A stretch of DNA of 64,000 nt from Allostella vacuolata (GCA_006739055.1 AP019702.1:806501-870500); one strand, 5' to 3'; shown: positions 1 to 9,520, numbered from the stretch's first letter. Notes: generated by a model not told the origin, from the sequence alone. Numbers and translations: made by a program.

Positions 1-479
1 CGCCGCTCGCCCGCGACCTGCCGCCGGTCGAATGGGCGCCCAACGTGCGGATCGTCCGGCGGGTGCCGGTCGCGCCCTACCTGGCGGCCTTCGACGCGGC
101 GGTGACGACGGCCGGGATGAACAGCGGCGCGGAGCTGATGGCGGCCGGCCTGCCGATGGTCTGGACGCCGCTCGGGCCGCCGTCGATGGACCAGGTGCGG
201 AACGTCCGGCGCTGGATCTCGGCCGGCATCGGCCGCCTGCCGGCCTCCGGCACGCCGGAGGCGCTGGCCCGGGCCCTGCGCGAGGTCCTGGACCCCCAGG
301 TGGCGGCAGAGATGCGGGCGAGGATGGCCCCTGCGGGGGCGATCGACGGGGCGGGCCGGGCGGCGGCGGCGATCCTCAGCCTCGCCCGCCCGCCGGCGCC
401 CGGCAATCAGGCAATCGCCAATCAGGCAATCGCAGCGAAGGGAGACAGCCATGCGAACGGTGACCCTGGCCACGGGTGA
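1..479 (+). CDS. Glycosyltransferase, C-terminal part (5' end outside window)
   Basis: The frame is already open at the left edge, so only about 158 C-terminal residues are visible. The segment AGMNSGAELMAAGLPMVW followed by TPLGPPSMDQ resembles the nucleotide-sugar binding C-terminal half of UDP-glycosyltransferases (GT1/GT28-like), where a conserved glycine-rich loop precedes a P-x-x-x-DQ segment. Substrate cannot be judged. The tail is low-complexity and contains NQAIANQAIA, encoded by a perfect 15-bp tandem duplication at 404-433. The frame ends 29 bp inside the following aldo/keto reductase gene, so the two are probably co-transcribed. The family assignment is moderate because the N-terminal half is missing. 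Confidence 0.6.
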   Translation, partial: PLARDLPPVEWAPNVRIVRRVPVAPYLAAFDAAVTTAGMNSGAELMAAGLPMVWTPLGPPSMDQVRNVRRWISAGIGRLPASGTPEALARALREVLDPQVAAEMRARMAPAGAIDGAGRAAAAILSLARPPAPGNQAIANQAIAAKGDSHANGDPGHG

Positions 480-1284
480 GACGGTGCCGGCGCTGGGCTT
501 CGGCACCTGGCGGATGGGCGAGCGCGGCGGCGACCGGGCAGCCGAGCTGGCGGCGCTCCGGCTCGGCCTCGACCTCGGCCTGACGCTGGTCGACACGGCC
601 GAGATGTATGGCGACGGCCGCTCCGAGGAGCTGGTCGGCGAGGCGATCCGCGGCCGCCGCGACGAGGTCTTCGTGGTGACCAAGTTCTACCCCCACAACG
701 CCTCGCGGGCGGGTGTGCCGGCGGCCTGCGCGCGCAGCCTGAAGCGGCTCGGCACCGACCGCATCGACCTCTACCTGCTGCACTGGCCGGGTTCGACCCC
801 GCTCGAGGAGACGGTGGCGGCGCTGGAGCGCTTGCAGGACGCCGGACACATCCGCCACTGGGGCGTCAGCAACTTCGACACCGACGACATGGAGGAGCTG
901 GAGGCGGTGGCCGGCGGCGAGCGATGCCGCACCGACCAGGTGCTCTACAACCTCGGCCGCCGCGGCATCGAGTTCGACCTGCTGCCCTGGATGCGCGCGC
1001 GGGCCATGCCGGCCATGGCCTATACGCCGCTGGAGCCGGACCGGCTGGCCGGCAAGCCGGCGCTGGCCCGGATCGCGACGGCGCGCGGGGTGACGCCCTT
1101 GCAGGTGGCGCTCGCCTGGGTGCTGGCCCAGCCCCAGGTGATCGCCATCCCGAAGGCATCGCGGGCCGAGCATGTCCGCCAGAACCGGGCCGCCCACGAC
1201 ATCGAACTGACGGCGGACGAGCTGGCCGCGCTCGACGCCGCCTTCCCGCCGCCCACGCGCAAGCGGTCGCTGGAAATGCTCTAG
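451..1284 (+). CDS. Aldo/keto reductase
   Basis: A 277-residue NADPH-dependent oxidoreductase of the AKR superfamily, cytoplasmic, reducing aldehydes or ketones. The N-terminus has GFGTWRMGE, and the catalytic tetrad is visible: Asp and Tyr in [14 protein letters not shown], Lys in VVTKFYP, and His in LYLLHWPGS. The C-terminal IPKAS segment followed by HVRQN is the usual cofactor 2'-phosphate binding region. The length is typical of single-domain AKRs. The ATG is preceded by an AGGGAG ribosome site about 7 bases upstream, which supports this start although it overlaps the upstream glycosyltransferase end. The physiological substrate is unknown. Confidence 0.9.
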   Translation: MRTVTLATGETVPALGFGTWRMGERGGDRAAELAALRLGLDLGLTLVDTAEMYGDGRSEELVGEAIRGRRDEVFVVTKFYPHNASRAGVPAACARSLKRLGTDRIDLYLLHWPGSTPLEETVAALERLQDAGHIRHWGVSNFDTDDMEELEAVAGGERCRTDQVLYNLGRRGIEFDLLPWMRARAMPAMAYTPLEPDRLAGKPALARIATARGVTPLQVALAWVLAQPQVIAIPKASRAEHVRQNRAAHDIELTADELAALDAAFPPPTRKRSLEML

Positions 1285-1355
1285 ATCGTTGTTCGCGGGG
1301 CGGCGAGCGGCTAGGTTCCGGGCCGCCCTACCACGAGCGCGCGAGGATGCCGTCG

Positions 1356-2720
1356 ATGTCGGATCAGGTGAAGTACCTGCTCTCGGAAGAGCAGATGCCG
1401 AAGAGCTGGTACAATATCGCGGCCGACCTGCCGACGCCGCTGGCGCCGCCGCTGCATCCCGGCACCGGGCAGCCGATCGGGCCGGACGACCTGGCGGCGA
1501 TCTTCCCGATGGAGGTGATCCGCCAGGAGGTGTCGACCGAGCGGCGGATCGACATTCCCAAGGAGGTGCGCGACATCTTCCGCCAGTGGCGCCCGTCGCC
1601 GCTCTACCGCGCCCGCCGGCTGGAGCAGGCGCTGGGGACCCCGGCCAAGATTTTCTACAAGTACGAGGGCGTCAGCCCGGCCGGCAGCCACAAGCCCAAC
1701 ACCTCGATTCCCCAGGCCTTCTACAACAAGGCCGAGGGCGTGAAGCGCCTGACGACCGAGACCGGGGCCGGCCAGTGGGGCTCCTCGCTCGCCTTCGCGG
1801 GCGCGCTCTTCGGGATCGAGGTCGAGGTCTTCATGGTCCGCGTCAGCTATGACCAGAAGCCCTATCGCCGCGCGCTGATGGAGGCCTATGGCGCACGCTG
1901 CGTCGCCAGCCCCAGCACCGAGACGGCGTCCGGCCGGGCCATCCTGGCCGAGAACCCGGACAGCACCGGCAGCCTCGGCATCGCCATCAGCGAGGCGGTG
2001 GAGCGCGCCGTCCAGGCGGACGACACCAAGTACGCGCTGGGCAGCGTGCTGAACCACGTCCTGCTGCACCAGACCATCATCGGCGAAGAGGCGATGCTGC
2101 AGCTGGAGATGGCGGGCGAATATCCCGACATCATCGTCGCCTGCACCGGCGGCGGCAGCAACTTCGGCGGCATCGCCTTCCCCTTCCTGGGCGAGAAGCT
2201 GCGCGGCGGCAAGGATGTCGAGATCATCGCCGTCGAGCCTGCCGCCTGCCCGACCCTGACCAAGGGCACCTACGCCTACGACTATGGCGACACCGGGCAC
2301 CTGACGCCGCTGGTCAAGATGCACACGCTGGGGTCGACCTTCGTGCCGCCCGGCTTCCACTCGGGCGGCCTGCGCTATCACGGCATGGCGCCGCTGGTCA
2401 GCCACGTCCAGGACCTGGGGCTGATCTCGTCCCGCGCCTACAAGCAGCTGGAGACGTTCGAGGCCGGGGTCTTCTTCGGGCGCACCGAGGGCATCCTGCC
2501 GGCGCCGGAGGCGAACCACGCGGTCAAGGGCGCGATCGACGTGGCGCTCGAATGCAAGCGCGACGGCCGCGCCCGCACCATCCTCTTCAACCTGTGCGGC
2601 CACGGCCATTTCGACATGCAGGCCTATATCGACTACGCGGCGGGCAAGCTGCGCGACATCGACTACAGCCAGGCGGAACTCGAACGGGCCCTGGCGGGGC
2701 TGCCCAAGGTCGCGGCCTGA
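1356..2720 (+). CDS. TrpB2-type tryptophan synthase beta chain (PLP enzyme)
   Basis: A 454-residue fold-type II PLP enzyme of the TrpB2 branch, which condenses indole (or a related nucleophile) with serine. The PLP lysine is about K113 in [11 protein letters not shown], the phosphate-binding loop is [10 protein letters not shown], and the extended N-terminus ([12 protein letters not shown]) and late [16 protein letters not shown] helix are typical of TrpB2 rather than TrpB1. No trpA is adjacent, so it may serve indole salvage rather than de novo synthesis. Two ATGs are possible: 1347 abuts a GAGG motif, whereas 1356 lies nine bases after it and is preferred. Confidence 0.9.
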   Translation: MSDQVKYLLSEEQMPKSWYNIAADLPTPLAPPLHPGTGQPIGPDDLAAIFPMEVIRQEVSTERRIDIPKEVRDIFRQWRPSPLYRARRLEQALGTPAKIFYKYEGVSPAGSHKPNTSIPQAFYNKAEGVKRLTTETGAGQWGSSLAFAGALFGIEVEVFMVRVSYDQKPYRRALMEAYGARCVASPSTETASGRAILAENPDSTGSLGIAISEAVERAVQADDTKYALGSVLNHVLLHQTIIGEEAMLQLEMAGEYPDIIVACTGGGSNFGGIAFPFLGEKLRGGKDVEIIAVEPAACPTLTKGTYAYDYGDTGHLTPLVKMHTLGSTFVPPGFHSGGLRYHGMAPLVSHVQDLGLISSRAYKQLETFEAGVFFGRTEGILPAPEANHAVKGAIDVALECKRDGRARTILFNLCGHGHFDMQAYIDYAAGKLRDIDYSQAELERALAGLPKVAA

Positions 2721-2762
2721 ACCAAGGATAACCTGAACCAGGGATTAGGGGGGAGCGCAGTC

Positions 2763-3950
2763 ATGAAGACGTTGCATCTGGCGGCGGCCGCCGTCCTGGC
2801 ATCCGCCCTGGCGGCGGGGGGCGCCCTGGCCCAGGCGCCGGTGAAGATCGGCCTGGTCCTGCCCTATTCGGCGGGGCCCTTCGTCGCCATCGCCAACGAG
2901 ATCACCGACAGCATGGCGCTGGCGCTGGAGGAGACCGGCTACATGGTGGCCGGCCGCAAGATCGAGCTGGTGCGCGAGGACACCACCCACAAGCCGGACG
3001 TCGCCCAGGCCAAGGCCAAGAAGCTGGTGTTCGAGGACAAGGTCGACATGCTGGTCGGCCCGGTCGCCTCGGCCGAACTGACCGCGCTCTTCGACTTCGC
3101 CCACCAGTCGAAGGTGCCGCTGCTGATCCCCAATGCCGGCGACAACGAGGTGACGGGCGAGAAGTGCAGCCCCTGGGTCCTGCGCACCTCCTTCTCGAAC
3201 GACCAGATCGTCCGCGACATGGGCACCTGGATGGCCGGCAAGGGCTACAAGAAGGTCGCGCTGCTGGCGTTCGACTACAAGGCCGGGCACCAGCTCATGG
3301 GCGGCTTCAAGAAGCCGTTCGTCGCCGCGGGCGGCACCATCGTCACCGAGCAGTACCCGCCCTTCGGCCGCCTGTCGGACTTCGGGCCGTGGCTCGGCCG
3401 CATCCGCGACGCCAAGCCGGACGCCATCTTCAGCTTCTTCGCCGGCCCGCCCGCCACCCTGCTGGTGCAGCAGTTCAAGGAATTCGGCCTCGACCGCGAG
3501 ATGAAGCTGACCGGCGCCGGCTGGCTCGTCTCGCCGCTCAACCTGCCGAGCCAGGGCCAGGCGGCGGCCGGCGTGATCGGTGTCCTCAACTACGTCCCGG
3601 CGATCGACAACCCGGTCAACAAGTCCTACCAGGAGCGCTTCCAGGCCAAGTTCAAGCGGGTCGGCTCGGAGTTCGGGGCCCAGGGCTACGACACGGCGAA
3701 GCTGATCCACGCTGCGCTCGCCCAGGCCGGCGGCAAGACCGACGACAAGGCGGCGCTGGTCAAGGCGATGCACGCGGTGCGCATCGAGGGCACCCGCGGG
3801 CCGCTGCGCATCGACCCCAGGACCAACAACGTCGTCCAGGACATCTACGTGTTCGAGACCGAGATGCAGGGCAGCGCCGTCGGCTACAAGGTGCTCGACC
3901 GGATCCGCGACGTGCAGGACCCGCCCAACGGCTGCACGCTGGGCGGCTGA
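2763..3950 (+). CDS. livK: Branched-chain-amino-acid-type ABC transporter substrate-binding protein
   Basis: A 395-residue periplasmic binding protein of the type I fold (Peripla_BP_6 family). Residues 1-23 are a classic Sec signal ending in ALA-Q. Mature domain features include KIGLVLPYSAGPF at the start, NAGDNEVTG in the first lobe, and QGYDTAKLIHAALAQAGG near the C-terminus. It would deliver a branched-chain amino acid, amide or related carboxylate to the adjacent permeases. It heads a five-gene set (LivK-H-M-G-F order), and the leading position of the binding protein gene is usual. Ligand identity cannot be read from sequence. The last residues include a lone Cys (NGCTLGG), which is unusual but not diagnostic. 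Confidence 0.9.
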   Translation: MKTLHLAAAAVLASALAAGGALAQAPVKIGLVLPYSAGPFVAIANEITDSMALALEETGYMVAGRKIELVREDTTHKPDVAQAKAKKLVFEDKVDMLVGPVASAELTALFDFAHQSKVPLLIPNAGDNEVTGEKCSPWVLRTSFSNDQIVRDMGTWMAGKGYKKVALLAFDYKAGHQLMGGFKKPFVAAGGTIVTEQYPPFGRLSDFGPWLGRIRDAKPDAIFSFFAGPPATLLVQQFKEFGLDREMKLTGAGWLVSPLNLPSQGQAAAGVIGVLNYVPAIDNPVNKSYQERFQAKFKRVGSEFGAQGYDTAKLIHAALAQAGGKTDDKAALVKAMHAVRIEGTRGPLRIDPRTNNVVQDIYVFETEMQGSAVGYKVLDRIRDVQDPPNGCTLGG

Positions 3951-3982
3951 CCGGCAGCGTCCCGCCGGCCCGCGCGGCGCCG

Positions 3983-4840
3983 ATGGTCATCCAGCTCCTC
4001 AACGGGATGCAGCTGGCGATGCTGCTGTTCCTGCTGTCGGTCGGGCTGTCGGTGGTGTTCGGCCTGATGCGCTTCGTCAACCTGGCGCACGGCACCCTCT
4101 TCATGCTGGGCGCCTTCGTCGGCCTCAGCACGGTGGAGGCGACCGGGTCCTTCTGGTGGGCGCTGGTCGCCGGCACCCTTGCCTCAGCCATCGTCGGCGG
4201 GCTGCTCTATCTGGGCCTGCTGCGCCGGCTGCAGGCGGAAAGCCCGTTGAAGCAGGTGCTGGTCACCTTCGGCCTGATCTTCATCGGGCTCGAAGCCGCC
4301 CGCATCATCTGGGGCGACTATGCCGAGCGGCTGCCGGGGCCGGCCCTGCTGGCCGGCAGCACCGCGCTGTTCGGCGTCGTCTACCCGACCTATCGGCTGT
4401 TCGTCATCGGGCTAGGGCTGGCGGTCGCCGCGATGCTCTATTTCGGGCTGGAGCGGACCCGGGTCGGCGCCATCATCCGGGCCGGGGTCGACGACCGGAC
4501 GATGACGGCGGCACTCGGCATCGACATCGGCCGGGTCTTCTTCGTGGTCTTCGTGCTGGGTTGCGCCCTGGCCGGGCTGGCCGGGGTGGTGGCGGGACCG
4601 GTGCTGTCGGTCTATGCCGGGATGGACATGGGGGTCCTGGTGCTGTCGCTGGTGGTGGTGGTGATCGGCGGGCCCGGGAGCCTCAAGGGGGCCTTCGTCG
4701 GCGCCATCCTGGTCGGCATGGTCGAGACGTTCGGGCAGGTCTGGCTGCCGGAGGTGGCGGGCATGCTGCTCTATGGCCTGATGGCGGCGGTGCTGGCGCT
4801 CCGGCCGCAGGGGCTGCTGCCGGCCGGGCCCCGGCCATGA
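3983..4840 (+). CDS. livH: Branched-chain amino acid ABC transporter permease LivH
   Basis: A 285-residue inner membrane permease with about eight hydrophobic helices. The N-terminal LLNGMQLAMLLFLLSVGLS and the conserved GLMRFVNLAHGTLFMLGAF are hallmarks of LivH. A late cytoplasmic loop (GVDDRTMTAALGIDIGR) matches the EAA-like coupling segment that contacts the ATPases. The ATG at 3983 is the first that gives a family-length product; upstream codons in frame are a shadow of livK. Only 32 bp separate it from livK, consistent with one operon. Confidence 0.92.
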   Translation: MVIQLLNGMQLAMLLFLLSVGLSVVFGLMRFVNLAHGTLFMLGAFVGLSTVEATGSFWWALVAGTLASAIVGGLLYLGLLRRLQAESPLKQVLVTFGLIFIGLEAARIIWGDYAERLPGPALLAGSTALFGVVYPTYRLFVIGLGLAVAAMLYFGLERTRVGAIIRAGVDDRTMTAALGIDIGRVFFVVFVLGCALAGLAGVVAGPVLSVYAGMDMGVLVLSLVVVVIGGPGSLKGAFVGAILVGMVETFGQVWLPEVAGMLLYGLMAAVLALRPQGLLPAGPRP

Positions 4841-4864
4841 GCGGCCGGCCATGAGCCGCCGGGC

Positions 4865-5827
4865 ATGACGCCACCCGCGTCCGGAACCCGGCATGTGGTG
4901 GCGGTGCTGCTGGCGGCGGCGGCCGGGGGCTACTGGCTGGCATCCGGCTACTACGGCAAGGAACTGCTGGCGGAGACGGCGATCACCGCCATCCTGGCGA
5001 TGAGCCTGTCGCTGCTGGTCGGGCAGGCGGGGCTGGTCTCGCTCGGCCACGCGGCCTTCTTCGGCATCGGCGCCTATGCGCTGGCCGGCTTCGGCGCCCG
5101 GCTCGGCTGGCCGCCGGCGCTTGCCATGGCGGCCGCGGTCGCCACCGGGGCGGTGGCCGCCCTGCTGGTCGGGCTGGTGGCGGTGCGGCTGGCCGGCGTC
5201 TTCTTCATCATGATCACGCTCGCGGCCGGCGAGATGGCCCATGCCTGGTTCCTGAAAGACCGGCTGTTCGGCGGCGTCGGCGGCATGGCGGGCGTCCCCC
5301 GGCTCGACCTGTCGGCGATCGGCATCGACACCGGCGATCCCGCCAGCTTCGCCCTGCTGGCGCTCGGCGTCGCCATCCTCGTCTACCTGCTGCTCGACCG
5401 GCTGGTGCTGTCGCCGTTCGGCCAGACGCTGCGCGCCATCCACCAGAACGAGGAGCGGGCCCGGGCGCTCGGCTGCCCCGTCGGCCGCTACAAGCTGGCG
5501 GCCTTCGTCGTCGCCGGCGCGGTCGCGGCGCTGGCCGGCACGCTGGCCGCCCAGCGCTCGGCCTTCGTCTCGCCCGAGCTCCTGACCTGGACCCTGTCGG
5601 GCGAGGTGCTGATCGTCGTCATCGTCGGCGGCGGCGCCAGCCTGCTCGGCGTTTCGGCCGCGGCCGCCCTGTGGATCGGCCTGCGCCACCAGCTCTCGAC
5701 CCTGACCGACCACTGGATGCTGGCGATGGGGGCGATCTTCGTCGTCCTGGTGCTGGTCGCCGGCGACGGCATCGACGGCGCGGTCCGCGGCCTGTGGCGC
5801 CGCCTGGCGCAGCGGCGCGGGCCATGA
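4865..5827 (+). CDS. livM: Branched-chain amino acid ABC transporter permease LivM
   Basis: A 320-residue polytopic permease, partner of LivH. The family signature SLLVGQAGLVSLGHAAFFGI is near residues 50-70, and the coupling loop is AIHQNEERARALGCPVGRYK, where EERARALG corresponds to the LivM EAA motif. A late ALAGTLAAQRSAFVSPELL segment is also typical. The gene ends in an ATGA overlap with livG, indicating translational coupling, so channel and ATPase subunits should be made in step. The 24-bp gap after livH is filled by short GC-rich sequence without a promoter. Confidence 0.92.
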   Translation: MTPPASGTRHVVAVLLAAAAGGYWLASGYYGKELLAETAITAILAMSLSLLVGQAGLVSLGHAAFFGIGAYALAGFGARLGWPPALAMAAAVATGAVAALLVGLVAVRLAGVFFIMITLAAGEMAHAWFLKDRLFGGVGGMAGVPRLDLSAIGIDTGDPASFALLALGVAILVYLLLDRLVLSPFGQTLRAIHQNEERARALGCPVGRYKLAAFVVAGAVAALAGTLAAQRSAFVSPELLTWTLSGEVLIVVIVGGGASLLGVSAAAALWIGLRHQLSTLTDHWMLAMGAIFVVLVLVAGDGIDGAVRGLWRRLAQRRGP

Positions 5828-6588
5828 TCCCGGCCGCGATGCCTCCAGCCCTGGCCGCCGACGGCCTGCGCAAGTCCTTCGGCGCGCTGGAGGCGACCCG
5901 CGGCGTCTCGCTGTCCCTGCCGCCCGGCCGGCGGCACGCCATCATCGGGCCGAACGGCGCCGGCAAGACCACGCTCTTCAACCTGCTGGCAGGGGCGCTG
6001 CGGCCGGACGCCGGCCGGGTCCGGCTCGGCAGCGCCGACGTGACGGCCGACGGCCCCGATGCCCGCGCGCGGCGCGGCCTCGCCCGCAGCTTCCAGCGCA
6101 ACAGCCTGTTCCCCGGGATGACGGTCGAGGCGGCGCTGATGACGGCGGCCGCCATCGCGGGCGGCCTCGGCGCCGTGTTCTGGCGCCGCTTCGACCGCGA
6201 CCGCGGCCTGGCCGACGGCGCGGCCGAGATCGCGGCCCGCGTCGGCCTGGCCGACCGGCTGGCGGTGCCGGTCGCCAACCTCGCCTATGGCGCCCAGCGC
6301 CAGCTGGAGATCGGCCTGGCCCTGGCGACCCGGCCCGCGGTGCTGCTGCTCGACGAGCCGACCGCCGGCATGAGCCCGGAGGAGACCCGGGCGATGCAGC
6401 GCCTCCTGGCCGGCCTGCCGCGCACCATCACCATCCTGGTCATCGAGCACGACATGGACGTGGTCTTCGACCTGGCCGAGCGGGTGACGGTGCTCGACTA
6501 CGGCCAGGTGCTGCTGGAGGGCACGCCGGACGAGGTGCGCGCGTCCGACCTCGTCCGCCGCCGCTATCTCGGGGACCGCACCGGATGA
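5824..6588 (+). CDS. livG: Branched-chain amino acid ABC transporter ATP-binding protein LivG
   Basis: A 254-residue ABC ATPase. Walker A is GPNGAGKTT, the Q-loop region is RSFQRNSLFPGM, the signature is degenerate (NLAYGAQRQLEIGLAL, typical of LivG where LSGG is replaced by LAYG/LSYG-like sequence), Walker B is VLLLDEPTAGM, and the switch His is in VIEHDMDVV. The start ATG overlaps the livM stop (ATGA). The gene is followed by a 264-bp spacer carrying a REP-like palindrome before livF, an unusual break in this normally tight operon. Confidence 0.93.
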   Translation: MIPAAMPPALAADGLRKSFGALEATRGVSLSLPPGRRHAIIGPNGAGKTTLFNLLAGALRPDAGRVRLGSADVTADGPDARARRGLARSFQRNSLFPGMTVEAALMTAAAIAGGLGAVFWRRFDRDRGLADGAAEIAARVGLADRLAVPVANLAYGAQRQLEIGLALATRPAVLLLDEPTAGMSPEETRAMQRLLAGLPRTITILVIEHDMDVVFDLAERVTVLDYGQVLLEGTPDEVRASDLVRRRYLGDRTG

Positions 6589-6668
6589 GGCGCCATCGGT
6601 TGCCCCGACCCGCCGCGAACGAAACCGACGGGAGCCATCGACAGGAGCGCTGGTCGCCGGCCGATGCG

Positions 6669-6761
6669 TCCCTCGACTTCGCTCGGGATGAGGAGATTCT
6701 CTTTATTCCACAAGCGCTTCCGCCAATACGGAGCTTCCTCATCCCGAGCGAAGTCGAGGGA
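6669..6761. repeat. REP-like palindrome R1 between livG and livF
   Basis: Two perfect 26-bp inverted arms, 6669-6694 and 6736-6761, flank a 41-bp loop. The arms contain CCTCGACTTCGCTCGGGATG and its complement. The loop carries TTATTCCACAAGCGCTTCCG, which recurs nearly identically in two further copies around the IS110 element near 28.1 kb. Such dispersed palindromes lie between genes in many alphaproteobacteria. Here it could form a stable mRNA hairpin that changes the ratio of livF to upstream transcripts; that role is inference. Confidence 0.85.
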
Positions 6762-6852
6762 TGCTGCGACCGACGGGCAATGGGCCTGCTTCCATCTGGT
6801 GCCGGGCGGCTGCGCTCGACGGGCAGCACTGCCGCAGGGCGGGGCCGAGGCC

Positions 6853-7551
6853 ATGTCTAGCGCGCCGCTCCTCTCCGTCGACGGCCTGCATGTCCATTAC
6901 GACCGCAGCCATGTCCTGCAGGGCGTCGACCTGGAAGTGCCGGAGGGGACGGTGGTGGCGCTGGTCGGGCGCAACGGGGCGGGCAAGACCACCACCCTGA
7001 AGGCGATCATGGGCATCGTCCGCGGCTCGGCCGGCACCGTCCGGTTCGCCGGTCGGGCGATCGCGGCCGAGCGCACCGACCGCATCGCGCGCCTGGGCAT
7101 CGGCTACGTCCCCGAGACCCGGGCGATCTTTCCCTCGCTGTCGGTCGAGGAGCACCTGACGCTGGCCGCGCGCGCCGGCGGCTGGACCCTGGAGCGTGTC
7201 TATGACCGTTTCCCGCGCCTGGCCGAGCGCCGTCGCGCCGGCGGCGCCACCCTGTCGGGTGGCGAGCAGCAGATGCTGACCATCGCCCGGGCCATGACCA
7301 CGGGCCCCCGGCTCCTGCTGCTCGACGAGCCGACCGAGGGCCTGGCGCCGCTCGTGGTCGAGGAGATCGCGGGCATGCTGCGGGCCCTGAAGGCGGAGGG
7401 CATGACGCTGCTGCTGGTGGAGCAGAACCTGGCCTTCGCGCTGGGCTTCGCCGACATGGTCGTCCTGCTCGGCCGCGGCCAGGTGCGCTGGACCGGCGCG
7501 CCCGCCGCCTTCCACGCGGCGCCGGAGACGCGGGCCTGGCTCGCCGTGTAG
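6853..7551 (+). CDS. livF: Branched-chain amino acid ABC transporter ATP-binding protein LivF
   Basis: A 232-residue ABC ATPase, the second nucleotide-binding subunit. Walker A is GRNGAGKTTTLKAI, the signature is ATLSGGEQQMLTIARA, Walker B is LLLLDEPTEGL, and the H-loop position is LLVEQNLAFAL, with Gln-Asn in place of the usual His as is normal for LivF. The VPETRAIFPSLSVEEHL Q-loop variant is also characteristic. The ATG at 6853 gives the expected length and follows GGGGCCGAGGCC. Frame-open sequence upstream is the REP-like spacer and not part of the gene. Confidence 0.93.
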   Translation: MSSAPLLSVDGLHVHYDRSHVLQGVDLEVPEGTVVALVGRNGAGKTTTLKAIMGIVRGSAGTVRFAGRAIAAERTDRIARLGIGYVPETRAIFPSLSVEEHLTLAARAGGWTLERVYDRFPRLAERRRAGGATLSGGEQQMLTIARAMTTGPRLLLLDEPTEGLAPLVVEEIAGMLRALKAEGMTLLLVEQNLAFALGFADMVVLLGRGQVRWTGAPAAFHAAPETRAWLAV

Positions 7552-7580
7552 GGTCCGCCAAACACAAGAGGGGGCCCAGC

Positions 7581-8174
7581 TTGAGCAGGAGACGCAGATC
7601 GTCCGGTCGCACCGGGTCCGGCGCCGGCCGCTGGCTGGCCGCGGCGGCGATCCTGGTGGTGGCGCAGGCGGCGATCCTGCTGGCCATGGGACAGCCGGCC
7701 ATCTGCACATGCGGCCATGTCGCGCTGTGGACGGGCGACGTGACGGGGCCGGAGAATTCCCAGCAGGTGAGCGACTGGTACACCCCGTCCCACGTCATCC
7801 ACGGCCTGATCTTCTATGCCCTCGCTCGCCTTCTCGTGCCGGGCGCGCCCATGACCGCGCGCCTCGCGCTCGCCATCCTGGTCGAGGCGGCGTGGGAGCT
7901 GGTCGAGAACTCCCCGCCGGTCATCGAGCGCTACCGCCAGCAGGCCCTGGCCCAGGGCTATGCCGGCGACAGCGTGCTCAACTCGGTCGTCGACACGGTG
8001 GCGATGGCGGCGGGGTTCCTGCTGGCCCGCCTGCTGCCGACCGCAGCCAGCATCGGGCTGGCGCTGGCGCTGGAGGTCGCCGTGCTGTGGGCCATCCGCG
8101 ACAACCTCAGCCTCAACGTCATCCAGCTCCTCTACCCGATCGAGGCGGTATCGCGCTGGCAGGCCGGCAAGTAG
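7581..8174 (+). CDS. DUF2585 / UPF0314 membrane protein
   Basis: A 197-residue protein matching the alphaproteobacterial DUF2585 (UPF0314) family. A basic N-terminus precedes a first membrane helix (about residues 20-38). The conserved core NSQQVSDWYTPSHVIHG is followed by ELVENSPPVIERYR and GYAGDSVLNSVVDTV, all family hallmarks, with further helices near the C-terminus. Function is unknown; the conserved polar residues in the periphery of membrane segments suggest a membrane enzyme but nothing more can be said. It is convergent with hemF, only 18 bp away. Confidence 0.85.
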   Translation: MSRRRRSSGRTGSGAGRWLAAAAILVVAQAAILLAMGQPAICTCGHVALWTGDVTGPENSQQVSDWYTPSHVIHGLIFYALARLLVPGAPMTARLALAILVEAAWELVENSPPVIERYRQQALAQGYAGDSVLNSVVDTVAMAAGFLLARLLPTAASIGLALALEVAVLWAIRDNLSLNVIQLLYPIEAVSRWQAGK

Positions 8175-8192
8175 CCTCGGGCAGGCCGGCGC

Positions 8193-9038
8193 CTACGGCC
8201 AGCGCACCTCGGGCGGCATCGACATCAGGATCGCCTCGGTGTTGCCGCCGGTCTTGAGGCCGAACAGGGTGCCGCGGTCGTAGAGCAGGTTGAACTCGAC
8301 GTAGCGGCCGCGGCGGACCAGCTGGTGCTCGCGCTCGGCCGCGGTCCAGGGCTCGTTCATGTGGCGGCGGACGATCGGCGGGTAGGCGGCGAGGAAGGTC
8401 TCGCCCACGTCGCGGGTGAAGGCGAAGTCGCGCTCCCAGTCGCCGTTGTTGAGGTTGTCGAAGAAGATCCCGCCCACCCCGCGCGGCTCGTTGCGGTGCG
8501 GCAGGAAGAAGTAGCGGTCGCACCATTCCTTGAAGCGCGGATAGTATTCGGGGTCGTGGCGGCCGCAGCACGCCGCGAAGGCGCCATGGAAGGCGGCGGT
8601 GTCCTCGGCATCGGGGACCATCGGCGTCAGGTCCGCGCCGCCGCCGAACCAGCCGAGCGTGGTGCGGATGTAGCGGGTGTTCATGTGCACCGCCGGCACC
8701 TTGGGCGAATGCATGTGGGCGACCAGCGAGATGCCGGAGGCCCAGAAGCGGGGATCCTCGGCGGCACCCGGGATGTTGCGCCGGAATTCCTCGCTGAACT
8801 CGCCATGGACGGTCGAGCAGTTGACGCCGACCTTCTCGAACACCCGCCCGCGCATCACCGACATGACGCCGCCGCCGCCGCCCGGCCGCTCCCAGGCGGT
8901 GCGCTCGAAGCGGCCGGGCGGCCGGTCGGCCATCGGGCCGGTCAGGTCGTCCTCCAGCGCTTCGAACGCCGCGCAGATGCGGTCGCGCAGGCTCCGGAAC
9001 GTCGCCTCGGCGGCGTTCTTCCGTTCGTCGTCGGTCAT
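8193..9038 (-). CDS. hemF: Oxygen-dependent coproporphyrinogen III oxidase
   Basis: A 281-residue cytoplasmic enzyme that oxidatively decarboxylates coproporphyrinogen III to protoporphyrinogen IX using O2. Conserved blocks are visible: [79 protein letters not shown] and the C-terminal [16 protein letters not shown] followed by MSMPPEVRW. The length is standard. Its start overlaps the stop of trmL by ATGA, so the two form an operon on the minus strand. Presence of hemF indicates an aerobic haem route, in keeping with the adjacent bc1 complex genes. Confidence 0.96.
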   Translation of the reverse strand: MTDDERKNAAEATFRSLRDRICAAFEALEDDLTGPMADRPPGRFERTAWERPGGGGGVMSVMRGRVFEKVGVNCSTVHGEFSEEFRRNIPGAAEDPRFWASGISLVAHMHSPKVPAVHMNTRYIRTTLGWFGGGADLTPMVPDAEDTAAFHGAFAACCGRHDPEYYPRFKEWCDRYFFLPHRNEPRGVGGIFFDNLNNGDWERDFAFTRDVGETFLAAYPPIVRRHMNEPWTAAEREHQLVRRGRYVEFNLLYDRGTLFGLKTGGNTEAILMSMPPEVRWP

Positions 9039-9520
9039 GTCCTTCTCTCCTCGGGTCCGGGCGCCGCTGCGGCCGGCGGGAAACCGCCGGTCTGCCGCAG
9101 CGCTTCGCCCAGCACCATCGCGGCGGCGGTGGCGACGTTCATTGATCTAAGTCCGGGCCGCAGCGGCACAGTGACGCGGGCATCGGCGGCCGCATGGACT
9201 TCGTCCGGCACCCCGGCGCTCTCGCGGCCGAGCAGCAGCACGTCGGCGGGCGCGAACGCGAAGCCGGTATAGGGCAGGGCGGCATGGCGCGTCAGCAGCA
9301 CCAGCCGGCCGTGGCCGGCCGCGCGGAACGCCCGCCACGAGGGATGCCGGGCGACGTCGGCGTGGGCCAGGTAGTCCATGCCGGCGCGCCGCAGCCGGGC
9401 ATCGCTCCAGACGAAGCCGAAGGGTTCGATCAGATCGACGGCGACGCCCAGGCACGCGGCCAGGCGGATGATCGCGCCCGCGTTCTGGGGAATGTCGGGC
9501 TGGAAGAGGGCGATGCGCAT
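9035..9520 (-). CDS. trmL: tRNA (cytidine(34)-2'-O)-methyltransferase TrmL
   Basis: A SPOUT-class methyltransferase of about 161 residues that 2'-O-methylates the wobble base of certain tRNA-Leu species using SAM. It begins [20 protein letters not shown], where the NxG-x-I-R-L motif is family-defining. The trefoil-knot SAM site shows [33 protein letters not shown] and a final LGEALRQ. ATG 9520 matches the family start; a TTG 24 bases upstream also keeps frame but adds nothing conserved. It is divergent from petA and overlaps hemF by ATGA. Confidence 0.92.
   Translation of the reverse strand: MRIALFQPDIPQNAGAIIRLAACLGVAVDLIEPFGFVWSDARLRRAGMDYLAHADVARHPSWRAFRAAGHGRLVLLTRHAALPYTGFAFAPADVLLLGRESAGVPDEVHAAADARVTVPLRPGLRSMNVATAAAMVLGEALRQTGGFPPAAAAPGPEERRT

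Noticed and set aside
924-1355. Long open frame upstream of the TrpB2 start
   Set aside because: It is a shadow of the aldo/keto reductase in another frame; family alignment starts at MSDQVKYLL with a ribosome site at proper distance.
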